Source: DASSSQ01 sp963839285 (GTDB taxonomy: Bacteria > Actinomycetota > Thermoleophilia > Gaiellales > Gaiellaceae). From it: a DNA stretch of 64,000 nt. The stretch spans positions 186,001 to 250,000 of the forward strand of contig CAWIUN010000021.1 of NCBI GenBank assembly GCA_963839285.1, written 5' to 3'. The notes below the pieces were generated by a model. The model ran no database searches and had not been told where the DNA came from. It saw only the letters and a program-made list of their open reading frames with translations. The translations under genes and the position numbers were made by a program. Shown here piece by piece: positions 38,922 to 48,235 of the stretch (its first letter is position 1; the number at the start of each line of letters is the position of its first letter).

Positions 38922-40182
38922 CTAGCTCGCCGTCGCCCGGGGGACCGCCGCGGCGGCGACGGGAGCGGGCTCGCCCTCGGCGAGGAGCGCCCGGCACATG
39001 ACCGCCGCGACCGCGGCCGAGGCGGCGAGCAGGGCGGCGCTGCCGCCCCAGATCCAGCGGGCGCCGAAGCGGTCGGTCAGCGGCCCCGCGGCGAACATGG
39101 CCGCGCCGAGGACGACGAAGTTCGCGCTCATGATCAGCGTGAAGGCGCGGCCCCGGAGGTTGTCCGGCGAGCCGCGCTGGACGAGGGTGATGTTGGCGAC
39201 GACGGCGACCCCGTTGCCGAGCCCCGAGGCGACCATCGCGACCGCGGCGACCCAGATGTTCGGCGCGACCGCGGTCGACGCCGATCGCGAGCGCGAAGAG
39301 GGCGATCGAGGCGGGATAGATCGCGCCGATCGAGCTGTGCACGGCCCGGCCGACGAAGACGGAGCCGCCGAGCACGAGCCCGATCCCGGTCGTCGCCCAC
39401 ATCAGCCCGAAGCCGAACGCGCCCGCGTCGAGGGTCTCCTTGGCGAGCACGACCTCGGAGACGTTGATCGCTCCCTGGGCGACCATCGCCAGGTTCCAGA
39501 CGACGAAGACGACGAGCAGCGCCGCGGAGCGGCGCACGAGCGAGATCCCGTCGACCACGTCGCGCCAGTGCCCCCGCGAGAGCGGCTTGTCGCTCTGGAG
39601 GAGCGGCGCCGCGACGCGCGCGAGCAGGAGCGCCGAGACGCCGAAGCTGACCGCGTTCACCCAGTAGGCGAGGTGCGGGCCGGAGGCGGCGACGACGACC
39701 CCGCCGACGAGCGGGCCGGCGGCCGTCGTCACCCACTGCGCCGCCTGGAGCAGGAAGTTCGCCTGCGGCAGGTCGTCGTCGGCGACGAGGTTCGGCACGC
39801 CCGCGAGCAGGGCCGGCCGGAAGAACGCGTCGCCGACGCCTGCGACGAGGGCGAGCCCGACGATCGTGCCGGGGGCGTCGGCGAACGGCAGGGCGGCGAA
39901 GACCCCGAGCCGGAGCACGTCCGAGCCGACGAGCAGGAGCTTGCGCGAGAGCCGGTCGACGAGCGGGCCGCCGAGGAGGCCCATGAACGCCGACGGGATG
40001 ATCGCCGCGGCGTTCAGAGCCGCGAGCCAGAGCCCCGAGCCGGTACGGTCGAGGATGTCGACGTTGAGGGCGACGATCGCGAACCACGTGCCGGCGCCCG
40101 AGCCGAGGCTCGCGAGGAACACCAATCGGAACCCGGCGGCTCGATGCACGAGCGCGAGGGGGCGTGCGGCGCGGCGGAGCAA
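38922..40182 (-). CDS. Major facilitator superfamily transporter, DUF894/enterobactin-exporter-like (frameshifted)
   Basis: About 419 residues and twelve helices. N-terminal SLGSGAGTWFAIVALNVDIL and LLGGPLVDRLSRKLLLVGSD (loop 2-3 signature) match the MFS_3-type efflux group; QAAQWVTTAAGPLVGGVVV and VVANITLVQRGSPDNLRGRA follow. Substrate unknown. A +1 disruption lies near 39276 (FALAIGVD/AVAPNIWVA). A TTG start at 40182 was chosen; a GTG at 40149 (VHRAAGFRLVF) is an equally good alternative. Confidence 0.76.
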
Positions 40183-40233
40183 GGACTCCGAGCGTAGCCG
40201 AGCAGGAGGCGTCGAACAATCCCTCGATTGACA

Positions 40234-40500
40234 ATGGTAGGCGACGGTAATAGACACTCTGCTATCGAGTGGCGGACCTACACTCCTGACGGCAGGGTCC
40301 TGACCGTGCGGCAGAGCTCGAGCGGCTGGATCGTGGCCTGTGACGGCGACGAGTTCGAGGGCGCCGAGCTGGCCGACGCGATGCGCGAGGCGGTCGGGCT
40401 CGAGCGCGGCGCCTCGCTGCAGCTCGGCGTCTCCGCCTACGACTCGATCGGCGCCTGGATCGCCGAGCAGTCGGCGCGGATCGAGCGCGAGGCCCGCTAA
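40234..40500 (+). CDS. Small hypothetical protein
   Basis: Not recognised. 88 residues with a beta-rich N-terminal half (IEWRTYTPDGRVLTVRQ, SGWIVACDGDEFEG) and a helical C-terminal half (LADAMREAVGL, GAWIAEQSARIEREAR). The codon usage is like its neighbours. The start is uncertain: ATG 40234 or TTG 40228. The latter is part of TTGACA, a perfect -35 sequence, so the upstream end may be a promoter rather than coding. It overlaps the convergent HisC stop by four bases. Confidence 0.6.
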   Translation: MVGDGNRHSAIEWRTYTPDGRVLTVRQSSSGWIVACDGDEFEGAELADAMREAVGLERGASLQLGVSAYDSIGAWIAEQSARIEREAR

Positions 40501-41603
40501 CCGGCGCGCGCGACGACGCGGCCGAGCGCCTCCGAGAAGAAGGCCAGCTCCTCCGGCGTGCCGACGGTGACGCGGATCGCGCCGGGGGCGCCGAAGCCTC
40601 CGAGCGGGCGCACGATCACGCCCTCGTGCAGCAGCGCGTCGAAGCAGGGGCGTGCGTCCTCCCCCACCTCGACGTAGACGAAGTTGCCGACCGCGCCCGG
40701 CGCCGGCTCGAGCCCGTGCCCGCGCAGCACGCCCTCGAGGACGACGAGGCCGTCGGCGTTGACGGCCCGGCGGCGCGCCAGCTCCGCCTCGTCGCCGATG
40801 CTCGCGAGCGCCGCCTCCTGCGCGGGCGTCGTCAGGTCGAACGCGCGCCGGACCTTGCCGGCGGCGGTGACGACGTCCGCGGGGCCGATCCCGTAGCCGA
40901 CCCGCAGCCCGGCGAGCCCGTAGATCTTCGAGAAGGTGCGGAGGACGAGGACGTCGACGCCGGCACGGAGATAGTCGAGGCCGTCGGCGTAGTCCGGGTC
41001 GTCCACGTACTCGAAGTAGGCCTGGTCGAGCACGGTCAGGACGTGGCCGGGGACGCGCTCGAACCAGGCGTCGAGCTCGGCGCGGGTGTTGCGCGTCCCG
41101 GTCGGGTTGTTCGGGTGGCAGAGGAAGGCGAGCTTCGTCCGCGGCCCGATCGCGTCCAGCATCGCGTCGAGGTCGTGGACGTGGTCGCGCAGCGGCACGC
41201 GGGCGACCTCGGCTCCGAGCTTGAGCGCGTCGATCACGTAGCTCGGGAAGGAGGGCCAGCCGCAGACGATCCCGTCGCCCGGCTCGAGCACCGCCTGCGA
41301 GAGCCCGTCGATGACGCCGTCCGCGCCGGCGCCCACCGCGACCTGCTCGAAGGCGACGTCGTGGTGCTCCGCGAGCGCCGCCCGCAGCCGGTAGGCGCCC
41401 CCGTCGGGGTAGCGGTTCAGCTCGCCCGCGGTCCGCTCGAGCGCCTCGAGCGCGGCCGGGAACGGGCCGAACGGGCCCTCGTTCGAGGCGAGCTTGACGA
41501 CCCGCTCGAGGCCGAGCTCGCGCTGCACCTCCTCGACCGGCTTGCCCGGCTCGTAGGGGACGAGCGCGTCGACCGATGGGCGGAAGAAGCCGTCGCGGGC
41601 CAC
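40497..41603 (-). CDS. hisC: Histidinol-phosphate aminotransferase
   Basis: PLP aminotransferase (class I/II fold) of 368 residues for histidine biosynthesis. KLASNEGPFGPFP, FLCHPNNPTGTRNTRAEL, LDQAYFEYVDD and the PLP-lysine motif RTFSKIYGLAGLRVGYG all match HisC. Closely related enzymes also act on aromatic amino acids (AroT), and the gene is alone here, without other his genes, so phenylalanine/tyrosine transamination is a possible alternative. The frame is intact. Confidence 0.83.
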   Translation of the reverse strand: MARDGFFRPSVDALVPYEPGKPVEEVQRELGLERVVKLASNEGPFGPFPAALEALERTAGELNRYPDGGAYRLRAALAEHHDVAFEQVAVGAGADGVIDGLSQAVLEPGDGIVCGWPSFPSYVIDALKLGAEVARVPLRDHVHDLDAMLDAIGPRTKLAFLCHPNNPTGTRNTRAELDAWFERVPGHVLTVLDQAYFEYVDDPDYADGLDYLRAGVDVLVLRTFSKIYGLAGLRVGYGIGPADVVTAAGKVRRAFDLTTPAQEAALASIGDEAELARRRAVNADGLVVLEGVLRGHGLEPAPGAVGNFVYVEVGEDARPCFDALLHEGVIVRPLGGFGAPGAIRVTVGTPEELAFFSEALGRVVARAG

Positions 41604-41620
41604 GGCAGTACTCTAGACGC

Positions 41621-42250
41621 GTGATCGAGGAGATCGGTCTCTTCCCGCTCCCGCTCGTGCTGGTGCCGACCGAGCGGATCCCCCTCCACATCTTCGAGCC
41701 GCGCTACCGGGAGCTGATCGAGGAGTGCGTGCTGGAGGGCCGCGAGTTCGGGCTCGTGCTCGAGCTCGAGGAGGGAATCGCCGAGACGGGCACGCGCGCC
41801 GCGGTCACCGACGTGCTCGAGCGGCTCCCCGACGGGCGCATGAACATCGTGGTCGAGGGGCGTGAGCGCTTCCGGATCGTCGAGCTGACCCGCGGCCGCG
41901 CGTTCCGGACCGCCGACGTCGAGCCGGTCGAGGACGAGTACGACCCGCCGGCCGCGGAGGAGTCGGAGCAGGCGGTCGAGGTCTTCCGCCGGCTCGTGCG
42001 GCTGACCGAGACCGAGGTCGAGGTGCCGCCGCCCGACACGCCGGAGCTCTCCTTCCGGCTCTCGGCCCACGTCGACTTCGGCAACGAGCTGAAGCAGGAG
42101 CTGCTCGAGCTGCGCTCGCCGCGGGAGCGGACGCTGCGGCTGACCGAGCTCCTGACCCTCGCCGCGGAGGCGCTCGAGCGCGACGCCGAGGTCCGGGACC
42201 GCGCCTCGGGCAACGGCAAGGTCGAGCCGCTGGACGGAGACCACACGTGA
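41621..42250 (+). CDS. Lon substrate-binding (N-terminal) domain protein
   Basis: 209-residue stand-alone LON-N/PUA-like protein without AAA or protease domains. Recognised by EIGLFPLPLVLVPTERIPLHIFEPRYRELI at its start, a family hallmark, and DGRMNIVVEGRERFRI. Function unknown; it may be an adaptor binding unfolded proteins or peptides. It is divergent from hisC with a 17-base gap. The stop overlaps the GTG of the VOC gene (GTGA). Confidence 0.85.
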   Translation: MIEEIGLFPLPLVLVPTERIPLHIFEPRYRELIEECVLEGREFGLVLELEEGIAETGTRAAVTDVLERLPDGRMNIVVEGRERFRIVELTRGRAFRTADVEPVEDEYDPPAAEESEQAVEVFRRLVRLTETEVEVPPPDTPELSFRLSAHVDFGNELKQELLELRSPRERTLRLTELLTLAAEALERDAEVRDRASGNGKVEPLDGDHT

Positions 42251-42894
42251 CCGTCCGGCGCGTGCGCCTCCGCGTCGGCGAGCGGGCGTTCGCGGACACG
42301 CTCGCGTTCTACGACCGGCTCGGGCTGCCCGTCGACGGCGGCGACGTGGCGGTCGGCGAGACGCGGCTCTCGCTCGCCGCGGCTCCCGGCGAGCCCTTCT
42401 ACCATTTCGCGCTGCTCGCGCCCGGCGACCGCTTCGAGGCGGCGCTCGCCTGGGCGCGCGCCCGCATCGAGCTGCTGCGTGAGCCGGATCCGGTCTTCGA
42501 CTTCTCGAACTGGGGCGCGCAGGCGTTCTACTTCCACGACCCGGCCGGCAACATCGTCGAGGTGATCGCGCACCGCGGCGTCGGCGAGCGCGGCGGCGCG
42601 GGCGCGTTTCGCGCCGAGGAGCTCGTCGGCGTCTCGGAGCTCGGCCTCGTCGGCGACGTGCCCGAGCTGCACCGCGCCCTCGCGGGCGCCGGTCTCGAGC
42701 TCTGGGACGGCGAGGCGGACGCGCCCGGATCGCTCGCGTTCGTCGGCGAGAAGGCGCGGACGCTGATCCTCTGCCCGGCCGGCCGCGGCTGGCTGCCGAC
42801 GGGAAGGCCGGCCGAGCCCCATCCCGCGGAGGTCGAGCTGTCGGGGCCGCCGGCCGAGGTGCGGGTGGGCGGACACGTCGTGCGGCGCGGCTAG
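42247..42894 (+). CDS. VOC (glyoxalase/bleomycin-resistance) superfamily protein
   Basis: 215 residues with a duplicated beta-alpha-beta-beta-beta metal fold. First half: FYDRLGLPVDGGDVAVGETRL and GAQAFYFHDPAGNIVEVI, where the Glu after NIV and the His in YHFALL are candidate metal ligands. Second half: LGLVGDVPELHRALAGAGL. Substrate unknown. It is coupled to the Lon-N gene by overlap and convergent with the acetyltransferase. Confidence 0.78.
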   Translation: MTVRRVRLRVGERAFADTLAFYDRLGLPVDGGDVAVGETRLSLAAAPGEPFYHFALLAPGDRFEAALAWARARIELLREPDPVFDFSNWGAQAFYFHDPAGNIVEVIAHRGVGERGGAGAFRAEELVGVSELGLVGDVPELHRALAGAGLELWDGEADAPGSLAFVGEKARTLILCPAGRGWLPTGRPAEPHPAEVELSGPPAEVRVGGHVVRRG

Positions 42895-43394
42895 AGCAGC
42901 CGCGCCATCAGGATCGCGTCGACGATCTCGCCGCCCGCGCGGCGGTAGTGGGCGCGCCGGTAGCCCTCGCGCTCGTAGCCGCAGGACTCGTAGAGCCGGA
43001 TCGCCGCCTCGTTGTGCGGGAAGACGTGCAGCTCGAGCTTGCCGACGCCGGCGCTGCGGGCCCACTCCTCGGCCGCGAGGAGGAGCGCGCGGCCGACCCC
43101 GCGGCGGCGGTGCCCGGCGGCGACCATCAGCCCGAGGTCGGCGACGTGCCGGCTCGCCGGATGCGGGTCGCGCGAGATCGAGAGCCGGCCGACGAGGCCC
43201 TGCTCCGACTCGGCGACGAGGACGGCCGCGTCCGGGTGGCGCCGGATCGCGCGCAGGTAGCGGCGCTCGTCGCCGACGCTGCGCCAGGTCGCGTCGGAGA
43301 TCAGCCAGCCGCCGGGCTCCGAGCCGACCGCGCTCGCGAGCGCGACCAGCTCCGCCGCGTCGCCCGGCTCGGCGGCGCGGACGCGGACGCTCAG
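42891..43394 (-). CDS. GNAT-family N-acetyltransferase
   Basis: 167 residues. The acetyl-CoA motif A is LGLMVAAGHRRRGVGRALLLAAEEW, containing R/Q-x-x-G-x-G/A in HRRRGVGRA (about residue 95), with motif B near HVFPHNEAAIRLYESCGYEREGY, which resembles RimI/RimL and ribosomal or small-molecule acetyltransferases. The only start that fits is CTG at 43394 overlapping the gamma-glutamyltransferase TGA (CTGA). The frame is intact. Confidence 0.78.
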   Translation of the reverse strand: MSVRVRAAEPGDAAELVALASAVGSEPGGWLISDATWRSVGDERRYLRAIRRHPDAAVLVAESEQGLVGRLSISRDPHPASRHVADLGLMVAAGHRRRGVGRALLLAAEEWARSAGVGKLELHVFPHNEAAIRLYESCGYEREGYRRAHYRRAGGEIVDAILMARLL

Positions 43395-44906
43395 ACGACC
43401 ACCCCCGCCCCGCCGCGACGCGGGTCGCCGGCGGCGGCGAGCGTGCCGTCGGCGAGCAGCTCGACCGCGGCGGCGCCGCCGAAGTAGAGGTTCCGGCCGC
43501 GCCAGCGGACGACCCGGTCGCCGCGCGCGGCCAGCCGCTCGGCCTCGCCGCGGTCGAAGCCGCCCTCGAGGTGCACGACGGCGTCCTCGACGTGCAGGCG
43601 CGGCCGGTCGATCGCCTCGCGCACGCCGAGGCGCCGCCCGACGGCGTTGACGACGATCTGCATGATCGCCCCGCGCAGCCTGGCCGAGCCCGCGCTGCCG
43701 ACGACGAGCCGCGGGCGCCCGCCGCGGCCGAGCACGAGCGTCGGCGCCATCATGCTCGTCAGTCGCGAGCCCGGCCGGCGCGCGCCCGCGACGAGGTCGG
43801 CCTCGCCGAGCATGTTGTTCAGGTGGAGGCCCGTGCCGGGCAGGATCACGCCGGAGCCGGAGCCGGTCGAGGACGAGAGGGAGGCGGCGTTGCCGGCGGC
43901 GTCGACGACGGAGATGTGCGTCGTCCCGGCGAGCGGCGGCGGCTCGGTCGCCGTCCCGCCGTCTTCGCAGCCGCCGCAGCCCCGCGGCGACCATGCCGGG
44001 GTCGAGCAGCCGCGTCGCGAGCCCGCCGCGGTGGAGGCTGCGGGCGAAGCCGGGATCGGCACGGACGCGCGACTGCTCCCGCATCACCTCGACGAGCGTC
44101 GCCGCGTCCTCGGCGCCGCGTCGCTCGAGCAGCGCCAGCCCGTAGCCGATCAGGACGCCGCCGGCCGAGGGCGGCGGGTTCGAGACGAGCTCGTGCTCCC
44201 GGTAGGCGGTGCGGACCGGGCGGCGGCGGACGACGCGGTACTCGCGCAGGTCGTCGAGCGTCAGGCCCGGGACGAGGTCGACGAGCGCCCGGCCGAGCTC
44301 GCCGCCGTAGAGGACGCCGGCGCCGCGCTCGGCGACGAGCTCGAGCAGGCCGCCGAGGTCGGGCAGGGCGAAGCGGTCGCCGGCGGCGAGCCCGCCGTAG
44401 ACCCGGCGGCCCTCGCCGGTCGCCTCGAGGACGGGCGCCAGGATCCGGTGCAGGAACGCCTGCTCGCGCGTCAGCTTCAGGCCGCCCCGGGCAAGTGCGA
44501 TCGCCGGCCCCGCCAGCTCGCGCCACGGCAGCGAGCCGAAGGAGCGGTGAGCGGCCTCGAGCCCGGCGAGCGACCCGGGGACCGCGCACGACGCGGTGCC
44601 GACCCGGAACGTCTGCCGGCCGCTGTCGCCGAAGTCGACGACGATCTCGTCCAGCGGCTCCGCCGGCCGGCGGGCCCGTCCGATCCCGGGCACCGCGGCG
44701 AAGAAGTCGAGCAGCCGCGTCGTGCGGTCGCGGGCGCGGTGGACGAGCAGGAAGCCGCCGGCGCCCGGCCCGGTCAGCGGGCTCTCGGTCACCCAGGAGG
44801 CGAAGGCGGCGGCGATGCAGGCGTCGACCGCGTTGCCTCCGGCGGCGAGGGTGTCGGCGCCCGCCTGCGCCGTCAGCGGGTGCCCGGCGGCGACGGCCCC
44901 GTGCAT
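43391..44906 (-). CDS. ggt: Gamma-glutamyltransferase (frameshifted)
   Basis: Ntn-hydrolase of 504 residues acting on glutathione or other gamma-glutamyl compounds; it self-cleaves into two chains. N-terminal AAGGNAVDACIAAAFA and TGPGAGGFLLVH are typical. The catalytic Thr is the first Thr of TTHISVVDAAGNAASLSSS (about residue 310), preceded by PPLAG. The glycine-rich ending PGTGLHLNNML is present. No clear signal peptide, so probably cytosolic. A +1 disruption lies near 43966 (AAGLRRL/EDGGTATE). It is coupled to the acetyltransferase downstream. Confidence 0.85.
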
Positions 44907-44990
44907 GGCGCAAGCGTACTGCGGCCGCGCTTAACAGAAGCTTGACCGTTTCGCCACAACCTCCCCGGCAAGATGACGTCAGAGTAAGGC

Positions 44991-45992
44991 ATGCGGGCGC
45001 TGCAGGAGATCACGACGCGGAGGGCCGTCCTCAGCCTGGCGCCGCTCGCCGCCCTGATCGTCGCGGCCGCGACGCCGCAGCTGCTCGGCCGGCAGGTGAG
45101 CTCGGCCTGGGCGCAGCTCGGCGAGGCCTCGCCCGGCTGGCTCTGGCTCGGCGTCGCCGGCTTCCTCGGCTCGGTGCTCTGCATCGCCCTCTCCTGGCGC
45201 GCGGCGCTCGCCGCCGCGGGCGCCCGGATCTCGCGGCTCGACGTCGCGACCCGCTACGGGGCCGGCTGCCTCGTCAACTCCGTCGCGCCGGGCGGGGTCG
45301 GCGACGCCGTCCGGGTGGCGCTGCTGAGCCGGAAGCTGGAGGGGCCGGGCAGGCTCTGGACGACCGGCGGAGCCGCCGCGGCCGGCGCGACCCTGCGCGG
45401 GATGGCCGTCTCGGTGCTCGTGCTCGCCGCGGCGCTGCTCGGCGCGCTGCCGCTCTGGCCGGTGCTGGCGCTCGTCGGCGGCGGCGGCGCGGCGGCCGTG
45501 GTCGCCTGGGCCGCCGCACGGCGCCGTCCGCACGGCAGGTTCGGGCTCTTCCTCGCAGGCTTCACCGCCCTCGCCCGCTCGCCGCGCGCGGCGGCCGCCG
45601 TCGTCGGCTGGGCGCTCGCCGCGCAGGCCTCGCGCGTCGCGGCCGCCACGGCCGTCGCGGCCGCGCTCCAGGTGCCGCATCCGCTGCTGGCGGCGCTCGT
45701 GATCGTGCCGACGCTGCAGCTCGCGACGACCTTCCCGCTGACGCCGGGGAACATCGGCATCGCCACGGGGGCGGTCGCGCTGGCGCTCCAGACGCGCGGC
45801 GTCGGCGTCGACCGGGCGCTGGCGACGGGGATCGCCTACCACGCGGCCGAGACGCTCGTCGGCGTCGGCTTCGGCGCGGCGAGCGCGCTCGCGCTGATCG
45901 AGCTGCCCCAGCTCGCACGCCGGCTCGCCGCCGCGGCCGGCGCCGCCGTGGTCGCGGTCGGCCTCGGCGTCACCGTGCTGAACCTCGTCTAG
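44991..45992 (+). CDS. Lysylphosphatidylglycerol synthase-type (UPF0104) membrane protein
   Basis: 333-residue polytopic membrane protein with about eight helices, matching the LPG_synthase_TM family: YGAGCLVNSVAPGGVGDAVR near residue 85 and the hallmark FPLTPGNIGIATGAVALAL near 250. It lacks the aminoacyl-transfer domain of MprF, so a lipid-flipping or other lipid role is likely. The frame is intact; ATG start at 44991 after AGAGTAAGG. It overlaps the convergent ftsZ stop by four bases. Confidence 0.8.
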   Translation: MRALQEITTRRAVLSLAPLAALIVAAATPQLLGRQVSSAWAQLGEASPGWLWLGVAGFLGSVLCIALSWRAALAAAGARISRLDVATRYGAGCLVNSVAPGGVGDAVRVALLSRKLEGPGRLWTTGGAAAAGATLRGMAVSVLVLAAALLGALPLWPVLALVGGGGAAAVVAWAAARRRPHGRFGLFLAGFTALARSPRAAAAVVGWALAAQASRVAAATAVAAALQVPHPLLAALVIVPTLQLATTFPLTPGNIGIATGAVALALQTRGVGVDRALATGIAYHAAETLVGVGFGAASALALIELPQLARRLAAAAGAAVVAVGLGVTVLNLV

Positions 45993-47372
45993 CCGCGCAG
46001 GAAGCTCGGCGGCTCGAGCGGGTCGTCCCCGCGCGGGCTCGGGGAGCTGAAGTCCGGCGCGGGCTGCCTGCGGCGGCTGCCGCCGAGGCCCGTCGCGACC
46101 ACGGTCACCCAGACCTGGCCGTTCAGGCGCTCGTCGATCGTGGCGCCGAAGATGATGTTCGTGTCCTCGGTCGCCGTCTGGCGGACGAGCTCGGCCGCCT
46201 CGTTGACCTCATAGAGCGACAGGTCGTCGCCGCCGGCGATCGAGAGCAGGATCCCGCGCGCGCCGACGAGCTCGGTGTCGATCAGCGGCGAGCGCAGCGC
46301 CCGCTCGGCGGCTTCCTTGGCGCGGTTCTCGCCGTCGGAGGCGAAGCCGATCCCCATCAGCGCCGAGCCCGCGTCCTTCATCACGGTCCGGACGTCGGCG
46401 AAGTCGAGGTTGACGATCCCGGGCACCGTGATCAGGTCGGTGATGCCCTGGACGCCCTGGCGGAGCACGTCGTCGGCGATCCGGAAGGCGTCGAGCATCG
46501 AGGTCGACTTGTCGAGCACCTCGAGCAGCCGGTCGTTCGGGATCACGATCGTCGTGTCGCACGCCTGCCGGAGGCCCTCGATGCCGGCGTCGGCCTGCTG
46601 CTTGCGGCGCGAGCCCTCGAACTTGAACGGCAGCGTCACGATCCCGACGGTCAGCGCGCCGAGCTCGCGGGCGATCTTGGCGACGACGGGCGCGGCGCCC
46701 GAGCCGGTGCCGCCGCCCTCGCCGGCGGTGACGAAGACCATGTCCGCCCCGCGCAGCGCGCGCTTGACCTGGTCGTAGCTCTCGACCGCGGCGCGGCGGC
46801 CGATCTCGGGGTCGGAGCCGGAGCCGAGCCCCTCGGTCAGCTCGGCGCCGATGTGGATCTTCGTCGGCGCGTCCGACATCTGCAGCTGCTGCATGTCGGT
46901 GTTGACGGCGACGAACTCGACCTGCGAGATGCCCGCGTCGATCATGCGGTCGACCGCGTTCAGGCCGGCGCCGCCGACGCCGACGACCTTGATCACGGCG
47001 AGATACGAGCCGGCGGGGCCCGCGGAGGCGCGGTTCAGCCGCGGCGCGGCCTCGGGGAGCGGCTCGACGTAGCGCGACGCGGGCGGCTCGGGCGCAGGCT
47101 CGTAGTGCCGCTCCGGCGCGGGTGCAGCCTCGACCGCCTCCGACGAGATCTCACTGCTCGGGCTCGGGCTCGGCGCGCGGCGGCTCCTCGACGACGGCGT
47201 GCTCGACCGTCTCCTCGAGCGGCTCGTAGCGGCGCTCCTCGGGCTCGGTCGGACGCGACTCCTCGCGCACGGCCTCCTGCTCGGCGGCCGCGGGCTCCTC
47301 GGCCTGCCGCTCGCCCTGCCGCTGCGCGGCCTCGGTCGCGCGGAAGAGCTCGGCGAGCGGGCCCTCACGCAT
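45989..47372 (-). CDS. ftsZ: Cell division protein FtsZ with long N-terminal extension (frameshifted)
   Basis: Tubulin-like GTPase forming the division ring. The core carries IKVVGVGGAGLNAVDRM, the tubulin signature GEGGGTGSGAAPVVA, the synergy (T7) loop VNLDFADVRTVMKDAGSALM, and the C-terminal peptide DPLEPPSFLRG that binds FtsA/ZipA/SepF-like partners, so it should be functional. Reconstructed length is 460, with an unusual acidic N-terminal extension of ~110 residues beginning MREGPLAELFRATEAAQ. A +1 step near 47155, just before an in-frame TGA, joins extension to core. It overlaps parA by 8 bases. No ftsA/ftsQ/mur genes lie nearby, so it is outside the usual dcw cluster. Confidence 0.88.
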
Positions 47373-48135
47373 GCTCGCGCGCTTTCGCGCCATTGAGCAC
47401 CTCCTTCGCCAGGTCGCGGTAGAGGTGGGCGGCGTCGCCGTCCGGCTCGTAGGCGAGGACGGACGAGCCCTTGACGGGGGCCTCCGCGTACCGCACCGTC
47501 TTGCGGATCTTCGTGTTGTAGACGAGCTCGCCGAAGTTCTCCTGCAGGATCTCGACCGCCTCGCGGGCATGCGTCGTCCGCTTGTCGAACATCGTCGGCA
47601 GGATCCCGATGATCTCGACCCCGGGGTTCAGGTTCTCGCGCACCATCGTCAGCGTGTTCTCGAGCTGGACGAGCCCGCGCAGCGAGAGGTACTCGCACTG
47701 CACCGGCACGATCACCCCGCCGGCCGCGACGAACGCGTTGATCGTCAGCAGGCCGAGCGACGGCGGCGTGTCCATCAGGATGAAGTCGTAGCGGTCCTTG
47801 ATCGGGACGAGCGCCTTCTCGAGCGCCCGCTCGCGGCCGATCTGCGCCGAGAGCGCGAGCTCGGCACCCGCGAGGTCGATCGACGAGACGGCGAGGTCGA
47901 TCTCGCGCTCGACGATGATCTCCTCGATCGGGATCCGGTGGACGAGCACGTCGTACATCGAGCGCTCGATCGTGTCCGGGTTCAGCCCCTGGCTCATCGT
48001 CAGGTTGCCCTGCGGGTCGAGGTCGATCACGAGCACCTTGAAGCCGCGCTCCTTGAACGCGACCGCCAGGTTCAGCGTGGTCGTCGTCTTCGCGACCCCG
48101 CCCTTCTGGTTCGCGAACGCGATGACCTTCGCCAG
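47365..48135 (-). CDS. parA: ParA/Soj-type partitioning ATPase
   Basis: Deviant-Walker ATPase of 256 residues. Walker A AFANQKGGVAKTTTTLNL with the signature Lys, Walker A' LVIDLDPQGNLT, Walker B FILMDTPPSLGLL and YLSLRGLVQLENTL identify the ParA/Soj branch rather than MinD, since no C-terminal amphipathic membrane helix is seen. The start is CTG at 48135, with AAAGGA six bases upstream; it gives the expected MAKVIAFANQKGG. Its stop lies 8 bases inside ftsZ, and no ParB gene is present. A role in placing the Z ring or chromosome is inferred. Confidence 0.87.
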   Translation of the reverse strand: MAKVIAFANQKGGVAKTTTTLNLAVAFKERGFKVLVIDLDPQGNLTMSQGLNPDTIERSMYDVLVHRIPIEEIIVEREIDLAVSSIDLAGAELALSAQIGRERALEKALVPIKDRYDFILMDTPPSLGLLTINAFVAAGGVIVPVQCEYLSLRGLVQLENTLTMVRENLNPGVEIIGILPTMFDKRTTHAREAVEILQENFGELVYNTKIRKTVRYAEAPVKGSSVLAYEPDGDAAHLYRDLAKEVLNGAKAREHA

Positions 48136-48235
48136 TTCTGGTCCTTTCGAAGCGGAAGCCCGGGTGTTCGGGCGCGGCAGCAACCGTGTGAGGCCCATGT
48201 GAGGCCTCTCTTTCGCGCCATGGTACTCGGTTCCT

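Noticed and set aside
40228..40256. TTGACA as a promoter for the small gene at 40234
   Set aside because: Perfect -35 box, but any start downstream of its -10 would remove the conserved-looking N-terminus and no start codon follows in frame; kept only as a start uncertainty.
37885..41691. Minus-strand open frame of 1,268 codons
   Set aside because: Only the MFS segment is family-like; the rest is out-of-frame MeaB, dehydratase and HisC sequence.
44974..44981. TGACGTCA palindrome before the LPG-synthase-like gene
   Set aside because: Eight-base palindromes are expected by chance in 64 kb and nothing else supports regulation here.
43571..47422. Plus-strand open frame of 1,283 codons
   Set aside because: Antisense of gamma-glutamyltransferase and FtsZ joined through the wrong frame of the membrane gene; no coherent domain.
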